A stretch of 64,000 bases of DNA from Pectinophora gossypiella. Taxonomy: Eukaryota; Arthropoda; Insecta; Lepidoptera; Gelechiidae. The position numbers and the translations under genes were made by a program. The notes under the pieces were generated by a model. It had not been told where the DNA came from. It did no database searches and saw only the letters and a program-made list of their open reading frames with translations. Positions 52,085-63,865 of this stretch are shown here, piece after piece. The DNA lies in NCBI RefSeq assembly GCF_024362695.1, contig NW_026063253.1, forward strand, positions 496,001 through 560,000. The letters are read 5' to 3'. Each line of letters begins with the position of its first letter. Positions within the stretch are counted from its first letter, which is position 1.

Positions 52085-52600
52085 CATCATCATTAATTTC
52101 AGAGCCACGCTCTAGCCGGTTTAGCATTTTCTATTCTTGTCTATCAAAGGCCAATTCTTTCAATTCCTTATAAGACACGTTCACATTCTCTTTAATCTGT
52201 TCCATGTTAGCTCTTCTCGGTCTTCCCCTTCCTCTATTTCCTTGTAGATTCCTTTCTATGATGTTTTTAATAAATACGTCGTGTCTTATTAAATGTCCAA
52301 TTATCTAGCCTCTTCTGTCCTCAATAAATCTTAATATTTTCCTCTTTTCTTTTACTCTTCCTAGCACTTCCTCATTAGTAACTCTTTCTGTCCAACTTAT
52401 TCTTTCCATCCTCCTCCAACACCACATTTCTAAGGACTCGAGTCTCTTTCTGTCCAACTTATTCTTTCCATCCTCCTCCAACACCACATTTCTAAGGACT
52501 CGAGTCTCTTTCTGTCTTTCTGCGTCAGTGTTCAAATTTCACATCCATAGAGAGCTATACTCCATACGAAAGTTTTGATGCATCGTTTTAACAATATTTT
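52085..52600 (-). pseudogene. RTE-like LINE 3' end, copy 6, with 61-bp tandem duplication
   Basis: Minus reading: FVWSIALYGCEI near 52590, KRLESLEMWCWRRMERISWT, TERVTNEEVLGRVKEKRKIL, then RGRPRRANMEQIKENVNVS. The LYGCE-W and MWCWRRM words mark the region after the reverse transcriptase. 52383-52443 and 52444-52504 are an exact 61-bp direct repeat. Confidence 0.88.
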
Positions 52601-52619
52601 AAGTTTTTTTAAACAAAGT

Positions 52620-52800
52620 TAACGGCCCTGTGCCGATGTTTTTCTAGCAGCTTCTTTTCCCCGGTTATACAGGTTGTGAGAAGCGGCAGTAGTTTTAGGC
52701 GGATGATACGTTCGTTAATGTAAATTTGACTATTCAACGTGTAACTACGATGTATGTTACCTACTGAACAAATATATTTTGAATATGAGTTTCAATTTTC
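52620..52800 (+). mobile_element. LINE 3' end
   Basis: ggccctgtgccgatgttttt, agcagcttcttttccccggt, ggcggatgatacgttcgtta and aatatattttgaatatgagt. Reverse complement of 43990-44185. Confidence 0.7.
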
Positions 52801-53455
52801 TCTCGGGAGGGATGTGAAAATAATGACCGATGTCATTGACCCTGGTGTCAGAGTTATAACCGCCTAAAGTTCCTGACACATCTAGGCCCGGATTGGCTAG
52901 GGCCTGTATTTTACTTACCCCAGCATACAAGTCTTGAATAATGACCTGATAAATAAATTCACTTATTCATGAACCCCCGATCAATCTGAAGGACTTACCA
53001 AATAATAGATTTTATATTTTTCCACGTGTAGTCCTAAATTAGGTACTTTAAGAGGTAAAAGTTTACAAAAATAATTCATATTTTGCTACCTGTTGACAAT
53101 TGCAACATAAAAATACCTTTTAAAAAAAAAGGTTATAAAAAATATTCATTCTTTACTATTTTTTAAATTAATTTTGTATTCATCGAACTTCTCTTATTGT
53201 CGGACGTGTTTGTAACGTTTGTAACTATCTCCTTAAACCGAATTATATACGAAGTGGCAAAACAATCAGCGTTTCCTTTAATACAGTTTGCGAGTGGTGA
53301 AATAATCAATCCACACACATTTTAACACTACCTGCTATTGAAATATTCAGTAAGTGTTGCGCAGATATTCGACATCAAACCTGACTAACATACATTTTAA
53401 TCAATTTCATTTAAAATCCATACCTACCATAAACATTACTGACGAGGAGTAGGGA
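52801..53455. other. Intergenic, nothing firm
   Basis: 52838-52880 holds a SINE scrap (accctggtgtcagagttata). The rest is AT-rich. Confidence 0.3.
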
Positions 53456-53457
53456 TA

Positions 53458-53740
53458 TACAGTGTGTTAGTGACATCGTAACGAAAACGTTGAGGGATGA
53501 TTCAGACCATGATTCTGTGTTGATATTAAAAGGAATTTCCGTCCCAAAAGTAAAAACGCTGAAATGTTTATGAATTTTCCGACCAGAAATTCCATTTGAA
53601 AATATAGAATTGTAAATAATTTAAGAACACAAAATTAAAAAATTATGAACCTTTTTACGTAAATTTCCACTTGATATCTAGTGAGGATCATGGTCTGAAT
53701 CATCCCCCTCGATATTTGTTACGATGTCACTAACCAGTAC
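53458..53740. repeat. Palindromic MITE, GTTAGTGACATCGTAACGAA family, copy 3 (longer loop)
   Basis: gttagtgacatcgtaacgaa and gatgattcagaccatgattc pair with gatcatggtctgaatcatcc and gttacgatgtcactaac. The loop is about 130 bp longer than in the other two copies. Confidence 0.85.
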
Positions 53741-54390
53741 ACCACCACCAGTACCACCAATATACATCAGTTCCTACCCCTTCGGCTATACAGGCGGGAT
53801 GCTACAATATGCCCAAACTCCATTGTTAAACCTTTCCAAACCTCAATAAAATTATTTTACATACTATTCACAACTTCAAATTGGAGTTCCATGTTTCATT
53901 CAGCTTTGAATGCTCAAATTCTCCTCATCTCATCTTCCGCTCATTTAAACTTTATCCGGAAGCTTGCACCATACAAACAGTTCAGTGGTCGGAGTAACTC
54001 CCGTCAAGGGCCGATTTGTCCATGGCACTGACCGTTACAAGAGTGGTCGAGAGCTGTCGAGAGTTGTCGCTTGTTAAGTTTGCTTGAGGAAACACCCTCT
54101 ATGAAAGTATAAATGGTGTTAACCCAAGTCGATGGGATATCAATAGCCCCAAGAAAAGCCCGCGATGATAGATTTGAATAACGTACAGATTACGGTCAAG
54201 ATTTTTGCTTTTAATGGAAAAGAACATGATATTTTTTATTTTTAGGATCATATTCTTGGCTTTATATTAACATTCCAAATCCGTCAATTATAATTCACGG
54301 AAACTTAATATAATATTTCATTTATATACTAACCTCTCTATTTTTAACGTACCCCGTATAGTCTTTTATCTTAGCACAACAACATTATAA
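53741..54390. other. Intergenic, nothing firm
   Basis: 53770-53810 (ccccttcggctatacaggcg) is a short dispersed word also at 41970, 54415 and 59508. No gene. Confidence 0.35.
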
Positions 54391-54464
54391 ACAACACAAA
54401 ATAGCATCACGCCTGTATATCCGAAGGGGTAGACAGAGATGTATATTATACACACCCACATTTT

Positions 54465-54830
54465 ATTGTCATCATCACTTATTTAAAAGATCTCTTGCTG
54501 GATTCTCCATTCTTATCTATCTAAGGCTAATTTTTCATTTTTTTAGACACGACGTGCCTTCTCTTTAATCTATTCCACGTCAGCTCTTATTGAGTATGAG
54601 TATGAGTATTTATTCGCATAACAATTACAAGAATTATGTTCGAAATACTGAAATAGAATGGTAAAAAATAAGTTTTATTGGTCTTCCCCTTCCTCTCTTT
54701 CCTCGTAGCTTCCCTTCTATGTCTTTAATCAATTCGTCGTGTCCTTATTAAGCGTCCAATCATCTTGCGTTTTTGGTCTTCAATAACTCTCAATATTTGC
54801 CTATTTCCAAGGGGAAATAGGCATATAAAT
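54465..54830 (-). pseudogene. RTE-like LINE 3' end, copy 7, interrupted
   Basis: The tail pieces 54465-54592 (ttctttaatctattccacgt) and 54680-54830 (tggtcttccccttcctctct) join to the usual GRGRPRRA...QIKE order. The 88 bp between them is foreign, starting tgagtatgagtatgagtatt. Confidence 0.8.
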
Positions 54831-54884
54831 AAGTGTAAGAACACTTACTAGCGCTTTTTATCCTTGTTCTTCTTTTTTTTACCC

Positions 54885-55000
54885 GACTGCAACAAAGCAA
54901 AAAGGAGAGTTATGTGTTTGACCGCTGTGTATGTGTGTATGTACGTTTGTTCTAATTTAACTACAAAACCACCTGTCAGAATTTAACAAATGAGATGAAT
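54885..55000 (+). repeat. Dispersed repeat, 'acccgactgc' family, copy 2
   Basis: tttacccgactgcaacaaag, gagttatgtgtttgaccgct and cagaatttaacaaatgagat. Confidence 0.65.
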
Positions 55001-56635
55001 GAATGATGCCAATCTGTCCTAAGAGTTTCTTTACCACGGCATGCGACCACGGCTCTCTCCTAAATATCACTAATTGGAAGAATTTCAAAGAAATATACCT
55101 ATTTTCTAACTTTTCTCTAATCGAGTAATAGTTTTTTAGATTTTTTTTTCAGAGGCAAATCTACACGAACTGATGTCAAAAATGCAAATTTAATTTCGAC
55201 TACGCCAAAATAGGTCTTAGTGTCACAGCATTTAAAAGAAAAGCCATTTGGCATTGCTTGAACATTTTAAACAATTCCATAGAAATTGTGAATCACTTGC
55301 CCATTACCATTTTGCGCTATAGTCACTCAATTTTCAACAGCAAGTAATAACCATTTGGGGAAATCGACGACCAGTTAAACGCTAAGGCTTTTAGGAAAAT
55401 GACATCGATTCAGGGAATTGATTGACTCTTTACCTATCATAATATTATTATGTCATTCTACTAATGTATTCCTTTAAGCTTTGTATTGGGTTACATTATA
55501 AACGTTGTTTAGATTTAGTGGTGTCATATTTGAGGTTCATATTGAAAGCTAAATATCTTATATACTTACTCCTCATCAAAATAATTGAAACACCTCCGAT
55601 TATTATTGAACAAAATAGGCGTTTTAAAAAGTGAAATCTGAATTTGGAATGTTAATATTAAGAAGTAAAAAACTTATAATACCCACTCTACAATAACAAT
55701 TATTTTGTATTCCTAATACTCGTTTAATTTACCTATTTAATATAATTACTGATAATCCTTACAAAATATAAACAAGTGAAGTATCAAGTGATTCTGATCT
55801 ACAATTTAGGAGTATAGGTCATGCAAATTCTTATTAGTCCAAACATAAAGATGACAAACTTCGTTACAATAGTATATAATTGACCTTATAACAGTCTGCC
55901 GAACCGTCTTTTATTCCTATGTCGTCATGTTTCATTTCATAACTAATTTCAAATTCTGCAACCGTGATAATGTCGTTATCGAACGTGCCGATTGTAATCC
56001 GAAGATTTGAATTCCATTGGAACTCTCCCTGTTTGTGTTTGTATTAAAGCCCTTTATACACTGCGACTTTTTGCAATATTATCGCGGTTCAGTGGCGAGA
56101 GAGTATAAATGAAATGTCAATACTAACTTCTTTAAATAGCGATAGAAGCGCGATGCCGTAACGCAACCCGCGGTGTTGCAATAACACTACCAATTTGAAG
56201 AGGCATTTTCACCGGAAATGAAAATTATAAATCAACATTCTCCTCGACAAAGTAAAACGCAAACCATTTAAAAACTAACCTTCATATTATGATAAGCGGG
56301 GTTCCCGTTCAGGAAATGTTTCGCCAATCCAATTAAAACTTTCTTCCGTACGTTTGTACTTTACATTCACAGAAAGCTGTGCTTTTCAACTGAAATTTGA
56401 AAAGATTTCTACAATGGAACTGAACAATACTTCGCTTGTAACTAACTGAACTGATTCAGGTAATGATAAGAACAGTTTAACAACTTTGCAAAGTAGGTAT
56501 GGCTGTTTAAAAGAGTTGTTACTGTTTATGAATGGCGACGTAGTAATATGTAGTTAGACGTACTTAGTAGTTACCTAGATGCTTAGGTTTGATAGCTAGA
56601 TACCTAGGTTTTTACAATATGTATAAGTATATTAA
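55001..56635. other. Longest stretch with nothing recognised
   Basis: 1.6 kb of AT-rich sequence with no frame above 60 residues, no visible hairpin and no family repeat found elsewhere in the window. Confidence 0.45.
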
Positions 56636-56639
56636 TATA

Positions 56640-56705
56640 AATAGGATCCAGGACCTCCGGATGGTGAGCGATACATTTAACCATTGGATCATGAAAGCCG
56701 TTACG
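56640..56705 (-). mobile_element. SINE head remnant
   Basis: ggatccaggacctccggatg and aaccattggatcatgaaagc correspond to the tRNA-like head read on minus. Confidence 0.55.
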
Positions 56706-56894
56706 GTATCAATTTATTGTATGTAATTTTACTCAGGAATTGTTTTTTTGGCATCAAAATGTGGGATCCAACCCACTAGATCGTCGAAGTAGAGGCAGCA
56801 GACCACGGCAACGAGGGAGGGACGAGTTCGACGCCTTTTGGGCTTTGCTCAGCAGTAAGACATAATATAGACAATATAGCAAAAAGAAACGGTC

Positions 56895-57350
56895 AAGTGC
56901 GAGTCTAACTCGTGCACCGAGGGTTCCGCACAAATTGCCATCTGATCATTATCAGACTGAATGCCAACCACCAAATACCACCTAGGACTCTGGTCCTAAC
57001 ACTCTGGTGTTCATCAAGACAAATCAACATAAGTCCAAACTGCAAATAAGTTTGTAATTGAAAAAACAATTTAATTTTACTGTTGTATAACTGTTGGCGC
57101 CATACATCAACTACGTCGCGAATAGTTAACCAACTGCAAATATAAGTTTGTAAATGCAAAAACAGGTTAAAAATGGATTAAGAAGCTTGATTTTTACATA
57201 GCTTCATAAGACCGCAGACGTAAATATTACTTGTTAAGTTCAAAGTGATACCTCTACGCGTTTCCGGGAATAATCCCTTGACGGACAGACGAACAACAAA
57301 GTGATTCTATAAGGGTTCCGTTTTCCTTTTGAGTTTCAGAACCCTAAAAA
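56895..57350 (+). repeat. Dispersed repeat, 'agggttccg' family
   Basis: gtcaagtgcgagtctaactc, gtgcaccgagggttccgcac, gacggacagacgaacaacaa, agtgattctataagggttcc and gagtttcagaaccctaaaaa. I know this order from many lepidopteran loci; class uncertain. Confidence 0.6.
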
Positions 57351-57790
57351 TGCTCACAACTATGTATACGTGTAAATAAACTCGCCTGCATTGTAGACAG
57401 AACAACAGCGATCAATCATTTAGTCCTTAATAACAAAAACCCGAAGTATTTTCACCAAGTTGTAACTGATTAATAGTATAGTTCGACCACGACCTATCAC
57501 GCGACTCCCTCTGTCACTCAACTGCCGTGATATTATGTTGGAGCTTGTAAAAGGCACGGGAAAGGTCAAAGTATTGAGCTACTGTGCAAGACTACATCGA
57601 AAGGTCGAAATATAAGGTGCAAGTAAATTTGACATACAATGAAAGTAGTGTTAGAACAGAATCGATCGCCCTAATCTCAACTACATAATAATATATACAT
57701 CACTATGCTAATGAACGTGACAACACTGGCTTCTGTTCTTTGACAGATTTAACTATTACCATGCTTTGATGCAATTTTGAAATGTTATCT
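57351..57790. other. Intergenic, nothing firm
   Basis: 57690-57775 (tacatcactatgctaatgaa, cgtgacaacactgg) partly matches 22405-22500, so a dispersed repeat edge is present. Confidence 0.35.
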
Positions 57791-57796
57791 TTACTA

Positions 57797-58055
57797 AAAT
57801 ACTAGCGACCCGCCCCGGCGTGCAATGCTGAGCAAAAAATGAAATTATTTACGACATCACATAAAAACCTCAAAAATAACAGTATTTCTCCACTATTTTT
57901 AATGGATAGTATTATACATACAAACCTTCCTCTTCAATCACTCTATCTACTTTCAAAACCGCATCATAATCTGTTGCGTAGTTTTAAAGATTTAAGCGTA
58001 CATAGGGATAAAGGGACAGAAAAGCGACTTTGTTTTATACTATGTAGTGATAATC
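57797..58055 (+). mobile_element. Retroelement-like repeat 'actagcgacccgccccgg'
   Basis: actagcgacccgccccggcg, aaccttcctcttcaatcact, ctgttgcgtagttttaaaga and gactttgttttatactatgt. Common lepidopteran order, seen once here. Confidence 0.55.
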
Positions 58056-58073
58056 GCTAATTGTACTGAATTG

Positions 58074-58447
58074 GGGGGTTAAAACAGCCACATCGAAGCT
58101 ATACATCCAGAAAAGCAATATTGCAATTTGACATTTGTGCATGGAAAAGTAAGCGCGCAATGCAAACAAATGCCAAAGAGCAATGTTGCTTTTCTGGGTG
58201 AATATCAAAATGTGTCAAGTTTGGTGGCGACTGTCATATAACTTTTTCGTGAAAAATTGGGGAAAGTGGGAGAATTGGGAATTGAAAAATTCCTTTTTCA
58301 TGTCGGAACCGAGGATCCTTTTGGATCTTTTTCATGTCGGAATCCAATTTTTCACGAAAAAATAATATGAAATTTCGCCACCAAACTTGAAATTTTGAGA
58401 TTCACCCATCTAGATGAATTGCTTTGATTTGGCCTTTTTAACCCACC
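58074..58447. repeat. Fold-back MITE, copy 2, with a second hairpin inside
   Basis: Outer ends ggggggttaaaacagccaca and ggcctttttaacccacc match the element at 1326. Inside, caagtttggtggcgac...tttcgtgaaaaattgg pairs with ccaatttttcacgaaaaaat...cgccaccaaacttg. A direct pair of tttttcatgtcggaa words lies in the loop. Confidence 0.82.
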
Positions 58448-58449
58448 TG

Positions 58450-59555
58450 GTCGCTATGTTTAATAGTATATATTTATAAGATTGTTAGAAGTTAGAAAAT
58501 ACACATACATTTTTAATTTCGTGAGGTTTTTAAGGCAAGAGTAAATAGGAAGTTTTTGAGCTCCACCTTAGACCACATACATCACTGCTTAACAATCAAA
58601 ATTAAAAAAAAATGGTTTATATAAACATATAAAATACCTTACAGCCATTGGTATTAAAGTTCTTTAATGTAATGAAAACCAACCTGTTCAAAATCATGAT
58701 GATGACGTCAGAATTGGGTATTCGATTTTTGCGATATAATTACCTACTTACAGCCGCTGAAATTAAGTAACGAAATTTGCTTTAGTAAGTTCAAGATCGT
58801 AAAAAACAAGTACAAGTAGAGTCGAACTCAATAGTAATTATTTACACAAAGAGGCGAGTCCTACTTCCTAGAATCTTTGCAACTTCGAATTCAGTTAATT
58901 GCTTGGAACTGTATGCAATTTACTTGCTACTTACACTGATTTAATAGTTCAATTGTTACATCATTTATACTACACTTTTCTTGGAATGTAGGAGTACTTA
59001 TTATACATACTATTTGGGTAGGTGTGTTAAGAGTATAGAAACACTGCGAGGTATGTGCTGCCCATATATTATAATATATAATACACATGAAAGGCGTACC
59101 GCGCGGCTTGCTAGGCATAATATGCTTTGTAATGTGTGTGTATTCGATTAAAAATGCGTCGCGTTGGTGTCTATGCAAAACAAAAGATGAAACCGCCTCG
59201 ACTAAAAGAAAGAAAGAAATACTCATTTATATATTTCGGCTGAAAAATAAATGAATAATTAGGTAACAATATTAAAAATAAATACCTATTGGCTTAAATA
59301 AAAAGTTTTATTTCTATAATGGACGCCACAATACTACTGCGACGCTCTATTTATAGTGACAGGTTAGAAATCATGAAAAGACATGACGTATCTGTCTACA
59401 TCCATCACCAAAAAATAAAAAATAACATCAATCCTATATACATTATGTATGTATGTATGTACAAACCATAGCTGACAAGGAGTGGGTGTATAATAATATT
59501 ATATATACCCCTTCGGGGATACAGGCGTGATGCATTTTAATATTAATGTTATTTT
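58450..59555. other. Intergenic, nothing firm
   Basis: AT-rich. A (GTAT)n patch lies at 59443-59460. 59500-59530 has the ccccttcggggatacaggcg word. Confidence 0.35.
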
Positions 59556-59559
59556 ATGT

Positions 59560-59655
59560 TCATACACACATACATATATAAACTCACTCCTATATCCCAC
59601 CGGGGTAAGCAGAGACTATGGAATTCCATTTGCTTCGAACCTGACACACTTCACT
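59560..59655 (-). mobile_element. Non-LTR 3' end, second family, copy 4
   Basis: tcccaccggggtaagcagag, actatggaattccatttgct and tcgaacctgacacacttc, then a T-run. Confidence 0.7.
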
Positions 59656-59659
59656 TATT

Positions 59660-60555
59660 TTTTTTTTTTTTCATTTTTTTTTGTCCATAACATAAACATA
59701 ACCTATAAATACTTAATCAAAACCCAACAACATAATATAACAACGAAATAAAGATAAAAATGGTTACACATAATCCGTTCAACAATGCAGTCTATTCACT
59801 CAGAATGAATGGAAATCGTGTTTGAATCGTGCAGGAATTGTAGAAATGTCATAGAAATTGATGATAAAAAGATGGAAGGATAGAAGTATTCAATTATTCA
59901 TTGCAACACAATAAAAATATCCCGTTCCTTTGACATAAAGCATGAATGTAGCACAATAGCGCTTGTGAATATTGGTTGAGTTGAGTCTAACTGTAATGTG
60001 ACTGCATAATAATAGGTAATATTGATATTTATTATATTCAGAAAGTAAGGATATGAATATATATATATATTTCTTTATCTCTTTTTTATTAAAATTTATT
60101 ATACAATTAACAAATTAACAAAGAATAATATACAGAATAATAGCTCTACATAACTTAAAATAACTTACTTTAGGCATTAAAATTACAAATAATTAAAACT
60201 ATACTACTAAAACTAAATTAAAAAGCTCAATTAATGATCCTCAATTGATGATGATATATATAAAGATAATAATAGAGTAGATAATGGTTGATTTTTCAAT
60301 AAACGGATTAATAAATACATATACGTAGATACCTTATTGACCACAATGGACACAAGATCAACAATCAACAATGGAATAGCAAAATTTTGTACGGAAAATT
60401 TCAAACATGGAATACTTTCTTCACACTATTACAAATAAATCTTATTTATTTATTTAACACAGAACAGGATATTATAAAAACAATTAAAGTCATAATTTCA
60501 TTTTTTTTTAACTTATCTGAGTATGGAAATATGAGTATGGGTATTTTATTTTATT
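59660..60555. other. AT-rich intergenic DNA, low complexity
   Basis: Includes (AT)n at 60056-60071 and A-rich or T-rich tracts. No gene. Confidence 0.35.
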
Positions 60556-60562
60556 AAGAAAC

Positions 60563-62050
60563 TAGCTTTTGCCCGCGACTCCGTCCGCGTGGCGTGTTAT
60601 AAAAGAAAGATCTTTGTGTGTGTGGGAGAAAGGTTAAAACATGTTTAATTTTATTATTTTTAAATGAGGATACAGTATAATTAGCTCAGTTAAATAATGA
60701 ATTGTTATTAATTTCTAGATTATTAGTTTATGATTTGGTTTGATATTTTAGGAAAATACGACCAGTTTCGAAAATTTAAACATAATTTCAAAATTACAAC
60801 AGAAATACGCCGTGAAATGTCCGCCTGGAAAATTCAACAGAAAACTTCCTACGAAAGATTAGAACCATCCAAGAATAGTGAAAAGTTCGCCCGCAAAATT
60901 CAATATTTGACACGACCATCAACGACGTCTGCCCTCACGCGTCTGCCGCGTTCCGGTTGCTCACTCGGGTATCTGCCCCCCCCCCCCCCCCTCCGCGCCT
61001 CGCCACCGCTGTCGCCGCCCCACAAACGCCGCCGCGGCCGCGACGTTTCTTGGTTGCCACTACCGCGAGCTATAAATTTCAAGCCTTTAACTCGCTTCCC
61101 GTTCCCAGGGAAATTTTTAACTTTGCATTCACTAAGGTATATAATATATGCATGTCAAATTTCAAGCATCTAACTTATGCAGTTTAGATTTTTTCATACA
61201 ATTTTTTTTACCCGCCAATTCCCATTTTTCAAAATACAGCCATAACTAAAATTTATATTTACTAAGGTATGCAAGCATGCTTTTATTCGTAACATGCATG
61301 CTAGATTGAAAACATCTATCTTACGCGGTTTAGATTTTATCATACAAATGTTTTTTCCCGCTAACTCCCGTTCCCGTGGGAATTTTGCAATATCCAGTTG
61401 CAACTAAGCTTTAAGTTAACTATGGTACCTGCATGCCAAATTTCAAGCGTCTAACTTAAGCGGTTTAGAATTTTTATACAAAAGGGTTTTCCCGCTAATT
61501 CTTGTTCCCGTGGGAATTTCGGGAATTCCTTTCTTAGTGTACCTCTACGGTGCCTAAGCTACGTCCCTTCCTATTTTCAAGTGCCTACGTTTAGCCGTTT
61601 AGGCTGTGCGTTGATATGTCAGTCATTCAGTCAATCAGTTTCTCCTTTTATATATTTAGATATTTCCGTCATACATGATTTCTATGTAACTTTAACCATT
61701 AAGGCTGCTCACGCGGCGGAAGCTTAAAAAATGGAGGAACTTCTCCCGTTTTCCCAAAATTTCCCTTCACTACTCTGCTTCTATTTATTGTAGCGTGATG
61801 AAAAGTATACTATAACCTGCCCAGGAGTATGAAGAATAATTGTACCAAGTTTCATTAAAATCCGTCCAGTAGTTTTTGTTTCTATAAGGAACATACAGAC
61901 AGACAGACAGACAGACAGACAAAAATTTTACGGATTGCATTTTTGGCATCAGTATCGATCACTAATCACCCCCTGATAGTTATTTTGAAAATATATTTAA
62001 TGTACAGAATTGACCTCTCTACAGATTTATTATAAGTATAGATAAGGTCT
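60563..62050 (+). mobile_element. Long repeat with ~140-bp tandem units
   Basis: Begins actagcttttgcccgcgact then ccgtccgcgtggcg, and ends near ttattataagtatagat. Units with gccaaatttcaagc, taacttaagcggtttaga and cccgttcccgtgggaatttt lie at about 61150, 61310 and 61430. A (GACA)n run is at 61895-61920. The CpG-rich 60890-61075 block and a 16-base C-run (60976-60991) interrupt the left part. Confidence 0.75.
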
Positions 62051-62234
62051 ATATATTTTATGGATAGTTCAGAAAGAAATTTTAATGAAGTTAGATTAGG
62101 TTAGCTCGACTTTTTGGCTGAGTTATAAGAAATACATTCGTTTGTAAAGTAACAAATTTAGAAATTTTTTAGTGTTATAAGTTACGTTATATAACCCTCG
62201 GTGAATAGGTACGGGTTTTGTTCGGCCGAGTAGT

Positions 62235-62459
62235 TAATTAAAACACATAACAACGGGTTCTTATCGCGTTTAAAATAAGGATATGAGACTCCCGATATTT
62301 CGACACTGTTGCAAGTGCCATGATCACGGGATGAGTGATGCGATTGGAGTGGAGTATCTGTCTACCCTCTTTCTTTGCCACTTGTTTATGTTTTTGATAT
62401 CGGAATGTCACACCACATTTTTAAACGCGGTAAGAACCCGTTATTATGTGTTTTAATTA
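62235..62459. repeat. 225-bp MITE with ~40-bp ends
   Basis: taattaaaacacataacaac, gggttcttatcgcgtttaaa pairs with tttaaacgcggtaagaaccc and gttattatgtgttttaatta. Confidence 0.88.
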
Positions 62460-62489
62460 TGACAATAACCGCGTAAACTCAAAACAAGT

Positions 62490-62880
62490 AGTTAATGCCA
62501 TTTGCGGCAAATAAGACACGCCAAAAAAGCGTTTGTAAACTGTGGCAGAAAGTGTTCGGAAGCCGCCACATTTTATAACCCGCTCTCTGCTGCGATAATT
62601 ATGCAAGATGCTAATAAAAACAAGGATCTATAATAGTAGGACTCTAACTACACTTGCTTGGAAAACTAAGTACTACTCTTTTAAAATTATATGTAATAAC
62701 TTTTTATGTATGTATACAAAATAAACTTCCTTAATAATAAAAGTGACTCGAAATGGTACTAAAGTACAGTTACAAATAAAGCTGATAACGTTATGTTTAT
62801 TAGTAACATATTTATGAAATAAGTTCTACCTTTAGTTAAGAAAAGAACGAAATTGTAAAGTGTAGTACTTAGTGAAAAGT
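62490..62880. other. Intergenic with a retroelement scrap
   Basis: 62490-62530 (aagtagttaatgccatttgc) is the very end of the 7619 family. Nothing else recognised. Confidence 0.4.
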
Positions 62881-62884
62881 GTGA

Positions 62885-62985
62885 GCGATAAGTGTGTCAG
62901 GATCGAAGCAAATGGAATTTCATAGTCTCTGCTTACCCCGGTGGGAAATAGGCGTGAGTTTATGTATGTATGTAGTACTTAGTTT
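62885..62985 (+). mobile_element. Non-LTR 3' end, second family, copy 5
   Basis: aagtgtgtcaggatcgaagc, catagtctctgcttaccccg, gtgggaaataggcgtgagtt and tatgtatgtatgt. Confidence 0.75.
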
Positions 62986-63014
62986 TGCAGTATGTGCTAG
63001 TGTGTAATATTAGG

Positions 63015-63125
63015 GTGTTTGTAGTCGTTACATGAGCCATGTCAGAGGCCTATGGATGCTCCATAATAACCGTGACACCAGAATTGATGAGGTTGGTTGG
63101 TCGTCCACCGTACAACCCACCCCAG
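63015..63125 (+). mobile_element. SINE 3'-end fragment, diverged
   Basis: gtcgttacatgagccatgtc, agaggcctatggatgctcca, gtgacaccagaattgatgag. Confidence 0.7.
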
Positions 63126-63520
63126 ATAGCCAAGTGACACACATTACGAAATGATGTAGATTCAAAAATGTTAGATTGACCTTCAACAAGTTTATCTATG
63201 ATAATTACGTTGAATAAATGATTCTCATTCTGATTATGTAAATTTTAAAGTCAAGTCATAGTTCAATGCTCAGTTAGTGCTTAAGTTCGGAGACATCACA
63301 ATCAATTTTCACAAACACGTATCCACAAATTTTCGAATGTTCTCGAATTTTCTCGAACGTTCTATCGCAAGTCTCCCCGCACCATCCAAGTTATTTCACA
63401 AACTCCAGTGCCATTCGAAAGTTGCTGAATACTCTCCTTTGATGTCGATTTTCAATATAATAAAGTTGAGGATAATGATGACAACTTTTATTTATAGGGT
63501 TATCTCTACGTGGTAATGAC
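63126..63520. other. Intergenic, nothing recognised
   Basis: Frame 63277-63516 (79 aa) has no domain. A short repeated tttctcgaa word lies at 63334-63360. Confidence 0.3.
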
Positions 63521-63524
63521 AGTG

Positions 63525-63865
63525 GCGTAGCTAGTAGGTGGAAGCAGATGTCGATATTGGGATGTCACCCGATGAATACACACATGCTGTTTAATACCAT
63601 AATCCCCCATAGCTCCAGTATCCCAGTCCACTAGCCCCCAACCCAAGAGCCCAGTTCCCTTTATTCCCATAATCTGCAATAGTCCTACACGAACCGGGGA
63701 TTGTCTTTGGGTGCACTCCCATAGTGCATACCGGGATAATCGCCGTATGGTGTCACACCACATTTAAATTAAACTGTCTTAAGGGGCCTCTACGTGTTGG
63801 CTTCGGCCCCACGCACGCCTTCCAAAAGTCCGGGACTCCATAGGCCCGAGATATGGAAACGACAT
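63525..63865 (-). mobile_element. LINE 3' region
   Basis: Read on minus: gtcccggacttttggaaggc, gtggggccgaagccaacacg, ctagtggactgggatactgg and agctatgggggattatggta. I associate this order with lepidopteran LINE ends. The 85-aa frame here is part of it, not a gene. Confidence 0.5.

Noticed and set aside
60730..61173. 147-aa plus-strand open frame
   Set aside because: It lies within a repeat and the GC-rich block, with a proline run caused by the C homopolymer.
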